This document shows, piece after piece, positions 33,671-41,949 of a DNA stretch of 47,513 nucleotides. How positions within the stretch are numbered: the stretch's first letter is position 1; each line of letters opens with the position of its first letter. This DNA comes from Alistipes sp. Lineage in GTDB: Bacteria; Bacteroidota; Bacteroidia; Bacteroidales; Rikenellaceae. The stretch covers positions 1 through 47,513 of the forward strand of contig JAITWI010000038.1 in the NCBI GenBank assembly GCA_031285345.1. Direction: 5' to 3'. Under the pieces are notes generated by a model. The model did not search any database. It worked only from the letters and a program-made list of their open reading frames with translations, and was not told the DNA's origin. Position numbers and translations under genes: made by a program.

Positions 33671-33811
33671 ATATATCTGATTGACTGTCTGTTGGTTCTG
33701 TTTTTACACCGATATTCAGGTTCCGGGGGCGCATCGTTGCGGGTCACGGTGTCCGCATCGTCACGGGTCGCGGGTCGAGGCGTCGTCGATACCGAGGGTT
33801 GTGCGGCCAAA

Positions 33812-33858
33812 GGTCGCACCGCCACAGGCAACACATGGTCGCACCGCCACAGGCAACA
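33812..33858. repeat. 25-nt direct repeat in the gldE-lptC gap
   Basis: A 22-nt block (GGTCGCACC-GCCACAGGCAACA) occurs at 33812-33833 and 33837-33858. It sits in the 217-nt non-coding gap between the lptC stop and the gldE-like start. Unlike the intragenic repeats, its period is not a multiple of three. Confidence 0.92.
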
Positions 33859-33887
33859 TCGGGTCGCTGCTCTACTTCAACGCGCCA

Positions 33888-34847
33888 CTACTTCGACTCG
33901 CCTCTTTCGGCGGAAGCGGAAGCGGGCGTTCCGTTCGGCGCGACCACCTCCGCAGCGGCAGGCGTGAAGACCTGCGGAGCCGAGGAGACCGGCATGACTT
34001 TAGATACCGGCACGGCTCCCGATGCGGGCCGCGGCGTCGACCCTCCGGCCGATTGTCGCGCGGGACGAGTGCCTCGCGGGAAGTTCGGCGCATCCGACCG
34101 GTCGGATGCGGATCGAGGTTTCGAAGCGGAAGTTCCCGAAGACCCTGACCCTGACCCTGACCCTGACCCTGCCCCTGCCCCCGCCGCCGCAGCCCTGCCT
34201 GAGCCGGAGCCCGAAACTCCGACAGCATTAGATCCGCCCGAGCCGGAAGCCCCGACAGCCCCGCCCGATCCTGCCTCACCCTCCGTGGGCTCCACGTCGA
34301 CGCCAACGCGCCCCTTGAGGCGGCGGAACGTCCAGCGACTGAAATCGTCGGCGGCCTCGAAGCCCTCGCCTATGAACTCGTCCGTTCCCTCCTCGACCTT
34401 GGAGTCGACGTTGGAGTATATCTTCGCTATCTTTCTGTCCCAACTCAGCTGCTGGGTGAAGAGCCGCCGCCCGCCCTCGCCCGTCACCATCACGTTGCCC
34501 TTGAGTTCCCACAGATCGCGCTCCGTCCAGTGCAGTGCGTAGTCGGCCTCCACACGCGACGATTCGCGACCCAGCGAGTCGTATTGCAACATCTCGATAC
34601 CCTTGCGGTACTCGCGAAAGGCGGCCTTGGCGAACTCGTGATCCTCGACCAGCGGAGCGCGAAAAAGGCTGGTTGTGCGGCCGTTCTCGCTCGTGGCGAT
34701 CTCCATATTCTCCATCGTGGCCGACACAAGGGCCTCGTCGTTGGCCTCGTCGGCCTTTCTGTCCCCCTCGCACGAGATAAGCAAGATAGCACTCCCCGCG
34801 ACAAGGAGTGCTACCAAGGTGTTCCGGTGTTTCAAGAGCCGTCTCAA
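33888..34847 (-). CDS. lptC: LPS export protein LptC with long low-complexity tail
   Basis: Periplasmic part of the Lpt bridge carrying LPS to the outer membrane. TTG at 34847 is taken as start because it gives a lipoprotein/anchor signal (LVALLVAGSAILLISCEG) and no ATG is in frame upstream. The LptC beta-jellyroll spans ~40-190 (VEADYALHWTERDLWELKGN; GEGGRRLFTQQLSWDRK; KIYSNVDSKV; FIGEGFEAADDFSRW). The remaining ~130 residues (33888-34280) are almost only Gly, Ser, Ala and Pro with (SG)n runs from GACCCT hexamers. The domain needed for export looks intact. Total 319 against ~190-200 usual. Confidence 0.88.
   Translation of the reverse strand: MRRLLKHRNTLVALLVAGSAILLISCEGDRKADEANDEALVSATMENMEIATSENGRTTSLFRAPLVEDHEFAKAAFREYRKGIEMLQYDSLGRESSRVEADYALHWTERDLWELKGNVMVTGEGGRRLFTQQLSWDRKIAKIYSNVDSKVEEGTDEFIGEGFEAADDFSRWTFRRLKGRVGVDVEPTEGEAGSGGAVGASGSGGSNAVGVSGSGSGRAAAAGAGAGSGSGSGSGSSGTSASKPRSASDRSDAPNFPRGTRPARQSAGGSTPRPASGAVPVSKVMPVSSAPQVFTPAAAEVVAPNGTPASASAERGESK
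34141..34176. repeat. Hexanucleotide repeat in the lptC tail
   Basis: Five perfect GACCCT units (34141-34170) and one GCCCCT (34171-34176), encoding a Ser-Gly dipeptide repeat on the minus strand. The 6-nt unit keeps the frame whatever the copy number. Confidence 0.95.
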
Positions 34848-34890
34848 AATCGCCGTTTCTTTCTTATAAAATCAGTCGCCCGCGAAATGT

Positions 34891-36219
34891 TTATCGCGAC
34901 CTGATGGTGGTCGTTCCCGACACCCAGCCGCAGCTCACGGTGTAGCTCTTGCCGTTGGCGTAGCCCTGCACATACATGAAGCCATCCTCGAAGGTGGGGA
35001 AGTTGTTGCGGCAGGTGGCCATGCGCGAGTCGATCGCCGAAATGAGCGCGGCGTCACCGTCGGCGGCCTGGCGGGCCCTTGCGAATTCGTCGTAGGCGAG
35101 CCACAAGACCGTCTGCGAGTGGAAGCCGCTGCAGCTGCCCGCTCCCGCCATGTAGGCTTCGGCCAGGAACATGTGCGCAAGTCCGCTGTCGGAGTTCAGG
35201 GCGATGGCCTGACGGGCGGCGGATGCGGCCGCGCTTCCGCGATTGAGTCCAAGTTCCGAGGCGGCCATGCGGATATACAGATTGGCCTTGGCGGTCGGGT
35301 CGTTCTCCGTCGGGAGCATCTCGTTCAGGTACCTCAGAGCCTTGTCGTACTCCTGCCTGTTTTCATACACCGAGGCGAGGCGAATGGCTACCGGGGTCGA
35401 GGGCGAGGCGGCGTAATGCTTCTCTGCCACCGAAACGTAGAAGTCGCTCTGGCAGTCGATCATCGTCATCATGCCGTAGGCCTTGCCCAACAGCTCCACG
35501 TCGTCGGGAGCGGAGGCCAACAGTTTGGCGTATAGCTCTTCCAACACGTCGCAACTCGCCGCGCCGCTGGTCGCGAACAGCCCCGTGAAGCTGTCCTTCT
35601 GCTCTTCGGAAGCGTTTTCCATCAAAGGGGAGAGTTGCTCGAACGCCGTGAGGAGTTCGTCGGCCTGGATCTGCACGCCCTTGTAGTCGTTCACCAACTG
35701 CTGGAAATACTCCAACACCACCCGCGAATCCACCGAATCTCCGCCAGCTTCGACCGCATCTTTATAGAACTTTCTGACGTTGGGTCTGTTCATGGGGCTG
35801 AGCGAGGCGTAGTCGACGGCCTTGCGGTGCAGAATATAGGCGACCGTCCTGTTGGGGTCGGCCACTTCGCGGTGTTCGACACGGCGGTCGTAGATCAGCA
35901 TCACCGAGTCTACGTAGCGGTTTTTTTCGGCGACGCTTTTTGCCCTCGCCGCGAGGTTTTTGTAGGTCGTAGCACCCCATATGTAGAGGTTGGGCGCACC
36001 CGGGGCCGAGTTCATCAACTGACCCACATACTCCGCCGCTATTTTGTAGTTCTTGGCGTTCATCTCGTCCTGCAAAAAGTTGAGCAGCTTGAGGTTTTCG
36101 GTCCTCTCTTCGGGCGTGTTGCCGTAGCGCGGGTCTTCCAAATGGTTTTGTGCGATAGCTGTGCCTGTCACGAGGATCGCTGCCGCCGCCGCGAGAAGTG
36201 TTTTGACGATCGTTTTCAT
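34891..36219 (-). CDS. TPR-repeat periplasmic protein, unknown function
   Basis: 442 residues with a cleavable signal (MKTIVKTLLAAAAAILVTGT then AIAQ). Helical repeats of TPR type fill the body (LNFLQDEMNAKNYKIAAEYV; LYAKLLASAPDDVELLGKAY; TPVAIRLASVYENRQEYDKA; LARAYMAG-like units). The C-terminus ends in a short beta strand. It lies 21 nt after an outer-membrane protein gene and before lptC, a neighbourhood I associate with Bacteroidales envelope assembly. Probably a scaffold for that barrel; this is inference. Confidence 0.82.
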   Translation of the reverse strand: MKTIVKTLLAAAAAILVTGTAIAQNHLEDPRYGNTPEERTENLKLLNFLQDEMNAKNYKIAAEYVGQLMNSAPGAPNLYIWGATTYKNLAARAKSVAEKNRYVDSVMLIYDRRVEHREVADPNRTVAYILHRKAVDYASLSPMNRPNVRKFYKDAVEAGGDSVDSRVVLEYFQQLVNDYKGVQIQADELLTAFEQLSPLMENASEEQKDSFTGLFATSGAASCDVLEELYAKLLASAPDDVELLGKAYGMMTMIDCQSDFYVSVAEKHYAASPSTPVAIRLASVYENRQEYDKALRYLNEMLPTENDPTAKANLYIRMAASELGLNRGSAAASAARQAIALNSDSGLAHMFLAEAYMAGAGSCSGFHSQTVLWLAYDEFARARQAADGDAALISAIDSRMATCRNNFPTFEDGFMYVQGYANGKSYTVSCGWVSGTTTIRSR

Positions 36220-36240
36220 TTGTTTCGGTTTTGTGCTTTA

Positions 36241-37665
36241 TTAATTATATTTATATTTTTCGAACCAGTAGTCGTAGTCGCGCCCGAAGAGCATCACCCC
36301 GACGTTGATCTTAAAGAACCGTTCCCGGATCAGGTTTTGTTGCATAGTGCCCCTTTCGCCGAGCTCCAGACCCACCGATATTTGCGACACGTTCATCGCC
36401 GCGAACGGAATGTCCATACCCACGGTTATGGCTTTCTCTGCAATTTTCCTGCCACCGAACTGCATGTAGAAATCGTTGTAGCGCACCCCCGCCTTGTAGG
36501 TCACGCGGTTCCAAAAACTGCCGAACCTGCCCCGTATGTCGTAGCGATCGGGTGTGAACTGCACGCCCAACTTGTAGGTGCTGGTGTTGACGTAGCGCAC
36601 GTTCATCACGCCCGGGTTGGCGCTCGTGTTGAGGTTGTAGTCGTTGGCCGACCCCCAATCCTGCCACACGTAGTCGAAACCGACGGCGAATTTGGGACGG
36701 TGGAAATAGACCCCTGCGCCTATCGTCTGTGGGAGGCGCAAAGGCGAGCGCATCTCGGCGAAACGCACCGTGTCGCCGTAGATGTTGTTCGAGGGTATGT
36801 AGTCCGTCACTGTCGAGCGCAGTTTTCCGCCCAGACGATAGGTCGCACCCAACGTGAGGCGGCTTTTGGGGTTGTCGATCGCGGTGTATTGCACTCCGAA
36901 CGCTCCGAACGCCTTCGACACCCGTTCGTTGGTGTTGGCCGTGGCGCCGCCCCGCGACGATATCTCGCTGTACTCCCCCGAGCCGGTCAGATTGAGGATC
37001 ACCGCCTGATAGGTGCGGTCGATGTTGCCCCACATGTATGTCACCTCCGCGCCGATCGAAAGCCGCTTGAACGGTTCCCAGCCGAGCGATAGCTTAGCCT
37101 CGTTTACGTCGCCCTGACCGTCGTAGTAGTACCTCACGATGCCCAGGTCGGCCAGATAGTCGTAGTCGTCGGTGTGCACCCTGTATCCCACCTGACTGAA
37201 CGGCGAGATGTTGATAGCCATGCCCAGACGGCGCGCCAGCGGGAAGGCGAGCGTCATGTTGTTGACGTTAAATGTGTTGAAACTGCTTTTGAGGCTGCCG
37301 TACGTCGCGTCGCGCTGAGCCAGGTAGACGTTGGAGCCCGCCAGCCCCACGTCGAAGATAAACGACTTGGGAGCAAGGCCGCTCAGCGACGCCGGATTGG
37401 CAAGGTTGAGCTTGGTGTCCACCGTGGTGTCGAACCCGTCGTTGCGAAACCCGATGCTCGCGCCGCCCATCCCGACGAAGGCCGTGCTCGCCGCGTTGTT
37501 AAGGTTGCCGGGGCCGTACATCGTGTAGGGCGAGAAGGTGTTGACGCTGCTCTCCTGCGCCAGGGCCGCGGTGGGCGCAAGCGTCACGAGCGAGAGGATC
37601 GTCGCCAAAATTGCCGTCGAGCGGAGCCTGAGTCGGCTGCCGAAAAGGCTTCTATTTATTCGCAT
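36241..37665 (-). CDS. Outer-membrane beta-barrel protein (FadL/PorV-like), unknown cargo
   Basis: 474 residues with a signal peptide (STAILATILSLVTLAPTAALA). It opens with FSPYTMYGPGNLNNAAST and GMGGASIGFRN, a pattern shared with OmpP1/FadL/PorV-type barrels of Bacteroidota, followed by many amphipathic strands (LTLGATYRLGGKLRSTV; GAGVYFHRPKFAVGFDYVW; ISVGLELGERGTM). The gene begins inside coaX (14-nt overlap) and is followed by the TPR gene, so the two are probably made together. No ligand can be named. Confidence 0.8.
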   Translation of the reverse strand: MRINRSLFGSRLRLRSTAILATILSLVTLAPTAALAQESSVNTFSPYTMYGPGNLNNAASTAFVGMGGASIGFRNDGFDTTVDTKLNLANPASLSGLAPKSFIFDVGLAGSNVYLAQRDATYGSLKSSFNTFNVNNMTLAFPLARRLGMAINISPFSQVGYRVHTDDYDYLADLGIVRYYYDGQGDVNEAKLSLGWEPFKRLSIGAEVTYMWGNIDRTYQAVILNLTGSGEYSEISSRGGATANTNERVSKAFGAFGVQYTAIDNPKSRLTLGATYRLGGKLRSTVTDYIPSNNIYGDTVRFAEMRSPLRLPQTIGAGVYFHRPKFAVGFDYVWQDWGSANDYNLNTSANPGVMNVRYVNTSTYKLGVQFTPDRYDIRGRFGSFWNRVTYKAGVRYNDFYMQFGGRKIAEKAITVGMDIPFAAMNVSQISVGLELGERGTMQQNLIRERFFKINVGVMLFGRDYDYWFEKYKYN

Positions 37666-38356
37666 TATGCTCTAATATTGCGTTCAGTCCGTAAAAAACA
37701 AGCGTTGGAGCCACAAATATCGGAAAATTTACCCGACCTGCAAAATATTCGGCGTCTCCGCCGGTAAAAATCACCTTTAAGTCGCCCGATTTCGCCTGCG
37801 AAAGCTCTCTATAACGCTCTGTTTCGGCCAATATGCCCATCACCACTCCGCTTTCGATGGCCGTTTTTGTCTCTCCCGCCGGAAAATCGCACAACTCGTC
37901 GGGCAGCGAGCCCATCGGCAGTGCTCCGGTGAATTCGTGCAGCGCGCGGAAACGGCTGCGGGCGCCGGGCGAGATGTTGCCGCCGAGGAACTCCCCCGCC
38001 GCCGTAATCAGATCGAAAGTTATCGCCGTTCCAAAATCGACCACTAATGCCGCCTGCCCGGGGAACATCGCCGTCGCTCCCACCGCCGCCGCAAGCCTGT
38101 CGCAACCCAACGTCGCCGGCGTGGCGTAGAGGTTCGTTATAGGCACGGGGGTGGCCGCGTCCATGCGCACGAAAAACCGCGCCCGCTCCTCTATCCAACG
38201 CTCCAATTCGCTATGCCCGCTCCGCGTCGAAACCACGATGGCTCCATCGAAACTCACCTCTTTCAGATCTTCGATTTCAACCGTGCGCACCAGCCCGCCC
38301 CCTTCGAAAAGGGCGGCCTTGGCGGTGCTGTTGCCTATGTCGACTACGAGATTCAC
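37652..38356 (-). CDS. coaX: Type III pantothenate kinase
   Basis: Phosphorylates pantothenate, the first step of CoA synthesis. ASKHA-fold marks: MNLVVDIGNSTAKAALFEGG at the N-terminus, TLGCDRLAAAVGA, LVVDFGTAITFDLI with the catalytic Asp, and GGNISPGARSRFRALHEFT. 234 residues is slightly below the usual ~245-260. The start codon is GTG at 38356, overlapping the mfd stop as GTGA, so translation is coupled to mfd. Confidence 0.95.
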   Translation of the reverse strand: MNLVVDIGNSTAKAALFEGGGLVRTVEIEDLKEVSFDGAIVVSTRSGHSELERWIEERARFFVRMDAATPVPITNLYATPATLGCDRLAAAVGATAMFPGQAALVVDFGTAITFDLITAAGEFLGGNISPGARSRFRALHEFTGALPMGSLPDELCDFPAGETKTAIESGVVMGILAETERYRELSQAKSGDLKVIFTGGDAEYFAGRVNFPIFVAPTLVFYGLNAILEHNANK

Positions 38357-41300
38357 AGCTTTGTCATTTGGGTGAGCATCTCTATCGCGGCGGGCATGTC
38401 GGCGACGCGCCGGATCGTGAGGCCAAGCTTGTTGTTGTTCTGCCGCAGTACGAACCTGTCGCCGTCCGCCGCCACGAACTGCAATATGGCGTTGAAGCGA
38501 TCGCTCTTGTAGTAAGCCGAGGCGCCGTCGGACGGGAAGGCGACGATGGCGAGGCCGTTTTTGACCTTCACCCGCTCGAAGCCCAGCACGATCGCAAGCC
38601 GCCGCAGCCGCACCACATTCATCAGCGTCTCGGTCTCGGGCGGGATAGCTCCGAAGCGGTCGGTCAGTTCGGCGGCGAATCGCTGCATCGAGGGTTCGTC
38701 GGTTATGCCGTCCAGAGTGCGGTAGAGTTTGAGTTTTTCGGCACTATTGGAGACGTATTCGTCCGGTATCGAGGCTTCGAGGTCGGTTTCGATGTGGCTG
38801 TCGTCGATGTAGCGAATCTCGGCTCCGGCGATGGCGCCACCTCCCGAACCGCCCGCGTCTGCCGCGCCGCCACCCGCCGTGCCCGAGCCCGCCGCACCCG
38901 TGCCCGAACCGGTAGAGCCTGTGCCGCCTGTGTTTGTCGGAGTGCCCCCCGCGAGATTTTCGGCACCCGCGACACCTTCGGCCCTCAGTTCGGCCACCGC
39001 CTCGTCCAAAATCTTTCGATACGTCTCGAAGCCAATGTCGGCGATGAAGCCGCTCTGCTCGGCGCCGAACAGGTTGCCCGCACCGCGAATATCGAGATCC
39101 TGCATCGCTATGTTGAACCCCGAGCCTAAGTCCGAAAACTCCTCGATGGCGCGAAGCCTGCGCCGCGAGTCGCCGCTCAGCAGTTCGTCCGGAGGCGACA
39201 AAAGATAGCAGTAGCCCTTTTTGTTGGACCGCCCCACCCTGCCGCGCAACTGATGTAGGTCGCTCAGGCCGAAGTTGTGCGCCCTGTCTATTATAATGGT
39301 GTTGGCGTTGGGAATGTCGATGCCGTTTTCGATGATAGACGTCGCCACCAGTACATCGAACTCGCCGTAGATGAAGTCCATAATCAGCTTTTCGACCTGC
39401 TTGGGATCCATCTGGCCGTGCATCACCGCCACCCGCGCCTTGGGGACGAGCCCCTCGATTTTGGCGGCGATGCGCCCGATGTCCTGCACGCGGTTGTGCA
39501 CAAAGTAAACTTGCCCTCCGCGCGCGAGTTCGGTTTCGATCGCCTCCTTTATAAGTTCCTCGTTGAACACGTGGCTCTCGGTGACGATGGGTTGACGGTT
39601 GGGCGGCGGGGTATTGATCACGCTCAGGTCGCGCGAACCCATCAGCGAGAACTGCAGCGTGCGCGGAATGGGGGTCGCCGTCAGCGTCAGCGTATCCACA
39701 CTCGTGGAGAGCTCGCGCAGTTTCTCCTTACTCCCCACGCCGAATTTCTGCTCCTCGTCGATTATCAGCAGCCCGAGGTCTTTGAATTGGACGGTTTTTC
39801 CCAGAATTTTATGAGTGCCGATGAGTATATCGACCTTGCCGCTGGCCACGTCGGCCAAAATGTCGCGCGTCTCGGCGGCCGATTTGCTTCGGTTCAAAAA
39901 CTCGATCCGCACCGGAAAGCCGCGCAATCGCTCGCTGAACGTGCGGTAATGCTGCAATGACAAAATAGTCGTAGGCACCAACACCGCCACCTGCTTAGAG
40001 TCGGCCACCGCCTTGAACGCCGCACGAATGGCCACCTCGGTCTTGCCGAACCCCACGTCGCCGCACACCAGCCTGTCCATCGGCCGTGGCGACTCCATGT
40101 CGGTCTTTATCATCTCGGTGGCCATCTGTTGGTCGGGCGTGTCCTCGTATCGGAACGACGCCTCAAGCTCCTGTTGCAGGTATGTATCGGCCGAGAACGC
40201 GAACCCTCCGCCCGCCTTTCGCTTGGCATACAAAGCGATCAACTCGCGGGCGATGCTTTTGACTGCGTTTTTGGTGGCCGTTTTCATCCGCTGCCACGCC
40301 CCGCTGCCCAACTTGTAAATCTTCGGCGGTTCGGCCACGTCGCCACTCTTGTAGCGGGCTATGCGGTGCAGGTTCTGCACGTTGACAAGCAGCACGTCGT
40401 TGTCCTTATATACAAGCTTTATGGCGTCGGTCTCGCGGCCGTTCTCCATCGTCTTCACCAACCCTCCGAATCGCCCCACGCCGTGGTCGATATGCACCAC
40501 GAAGTCGCCCGTCTTCAGTTCGTTGAGTTCGGCCACCGTCAGCGACTCGTCGCGCGCGATCTCGCCGCGGATCTTGTAGCGGTGGTAGCGGTCGAAAATC
40601 TGATGGTCGGTGTAGAGGTTGAGTTTCAGGTCGTGATCCACGAACCCTTCGTGAAGCGTCAGCGGCAGCGACCTGAGCGATTTGAGCGGCGCTTCGGTGC
40701 GGGTGGACGAAAAAATGTTGGTCAACCGCTCGACCTGCGCCCTGTTTTCGGACAGTATATAGGTTTCGTAGCCCTGGGCCGCACCGCGCACGATGTCGTC
40801 GGCCAACATGTCGAACTGCTTGTTGAACTCGGGCTGGGGCGAGGTGTGGAACTCTATCGTCTGCCCGGCGGGCCGTTTGGCCGAACCCGAACCCGAACCT
40901 GAGCGCACGAACATTCCCGCGGCGGCCGTGTCGGCCAAAAACTCCTTGGCGCTCGTAACCACCTCGCCTATGGTCGCCGGTTCATCCAGCTCTTCGAGCA
41001 CTTTTTTGCGCAACGCGTCTATTTTACCCAACGCGAAGCCCAGATCGTCGACCCACCATGTGGCGCCGCCATTGCCATCGCCTTTCCCGTCGCCTATGTA
41101 GGCGGCAAACGACGAGGTGCTCCTGCGTTCGTTTTTGAGGTTGGGGATCACCTCCACCCGCCCGACCTTTTCGGCCGACAGCTGCGACGAAATCTCGAAA
41201 ACGCGGATGCTGTCGATCTCGTCGCCGAAAAAATCGACGCGGTAGGGTTTCGGCGCGGAGTACGAAAAAATGTCGAAGATTCCGCCGCGGATGGAGTACT

Positions 41301-41940
41301 GCCCGGGTTCGAACACGAAATCGACCCTCACGAAACCCCAATCGACAAGAATATCCTCCACCGTGGACATCGACACGCTCTCGCCCACCGTGAGCGTCAT
41401 GGTCTTGGCGGCCATATCCTCGCGCGAAGCCACCTTCTCGGTCAACGCCTCGGGGTAGGTGCAGATTGCCAAAAATCCGCCGTTCGGGCTCGCGTTTTTC
41501 AAGGTTTTCGCGCCGTTCGGGCTCGCGTTTTTCAAGGTTTTCGCGCCCGACTGATTCGCAGCCGCCCCAGCGCCCTCGAACGCCCGCAAGGCATTCAGCG
41601 CCGCCGTGCGCTGCACAACCCCCGACGGATCTTGCTCGCCGAACCGGATCGACCGCTTGTAGGCCGTGGGAAAAAACATCGACTCCACACCCAGATTATA
41701 GAGGTCGCCCGCCAGATAGGCCGCCGAGTCGCGGTCGCTCGACACGAAAACGTGCACCCCGCCCAGACGCCTCATCGCCGCCACCGTCGCCATAGCGTAT
41801 GCACTGCCCGACAGTCGCTCGACGGCTATCGTGAACGGCTGATCGGATTTACGTGCCTTCACCACCGCACCAACGAGCGCGAGGAGAGGTTCACTCTCCC
41901 CGAAACGCTCTACAAGTTTATCTGTCGCCTCTCCTCCCAC
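38353..41940 (-). CDS. mfd: Transcription-repair coupling factor with two repeat insertions
   Basis: Removes RNA polymerase stalled at DNA damage and recruits UvrA. 1195 residues. UvrB-like N-terminal region (~1-330), RNA-polymerase-interaction region (GDFVVHIDHGVGRFGGLVK), helicase domains with Walker A GDVGFGKTE and Walker B LLIIDEEQKFGV, TATPIPRTLQ, then QLRGRVGRSNKKGY and the C-terminal TRCF domain. GTG at 41940 is the start: a TAG lies four codons upstream in frame. Two insertions are seen: one at 41464-41580 (GAKTLKNASPN twice) and one at 38830-38965, ~45 residues of Gly/Ala/Ser/Thr just before the TRCF domain. Starts 9 nt after rng. Confidence 0.97.
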   Translation of the reverse strand: MGGEATDKLVERFGESEPLLALVGAVVKARKSDQPFTIAVERLSGSAYAMATVAAMRRLGGVHVFVSSDRDSAAYLAGDLYNLGVESMFFPTAYKRSIRFGEQDPSGVVQRTAALNALRAFEGAGAAANQSGAKTLKNASPNGAKTLKNASPNGGFLAICTYPEALTEKVASREDMAAKTMTLTVGESVSMSTVEDILVDWGFVRVDFVFEPGQYSIRGGIFDIFSYSAPKPYRVDFFGDEIDSIRVFEISSQLSAEKVGRVEVIPNLKNERRSTSSFAAYIGDGKGDGNGGATWWVDDLGFALGKIDALRKKVLEELDEPATIGEVVTSAKEFLADTAAAGMFVRSGSGSGSAKRPAGQTIEFHTSPQPEFNKQFDMLADDIVRGAAQGYETYILSENRAQVERLTNIFSSTRTEAPLKSLRSLPLTLHEGFVDHDLKLNLYTDHQIFDRYHRYKIRGEIARDESLTVAELNELKTGDFVVHIDHGVGRFGGLVKTMENGRETDAIKLVYKDNDVLLVNVQNLHRIARYKSGDVAEPPKIYKLGSGAWQRMKTATKNAVKSIARELIALYAKRKAGGGFAFSADTYLQQELEASFRYEDTPDQQMATEMIKTDMESPRPMDRLVCGDVGFGKTEVAIRAAFKAVADSKQVAVLVPTTILSLQHYRTFSERLRGFPVRIEFLNRSKSAAETRDILADVASGKVDILIGTHKILGKTVQFKDLGLLIIDEEQKFGVGSKEKLRELSTSVDTLTLTATPIPRTLQFSLMGSRDLSVINTPPPNRQPIVTESHVFNEELIKEAIETELARGGQVYFVHNRVQDIGRIAAKIEGLVPKARVAVMHGQMDPKQVEKLIMDFIYGEFDVLVATSIIENGIDIPNANTIIIDRAHNFGLSDLHQLRGRVGRSNKKGYCYLLSPPDELLSGDSRRRLRAIEEFSDLGSGFNIAMQDLDIRGAGNLFGAEQSGFIADIGFETYRKILDEAVAELRAEGVAGAENLAGGTPTNTGGTGSTGSGTGAAGSGTAGGGAADAGGSGGGAIAGAEIRYIDDSHIETDLEASIPDEYVSNSAEKLKLYRTLDGITDEPSMQRFAAELTDRFGAIPPETETLMNVVRLRRLAIVLGFERVKVKNGLAIVAFPSDGASAYYKSDRFNAILQFVAADGDRFVLRQNNNKLGLTIRRVADMPAAIEMLTQMTKL
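41480..41545. repeat. 33-nt perfect tandem duplication inside mfd
   Basis: Copies at 41480-41512 and 41513-41545 are identical and head-to-tail. They encode GAKTLKNASPN twice in the UvrB-like part of Mfd, in frame. Confidence 0.97.
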
Positions 41941-41949
41941 CTTAATTCT

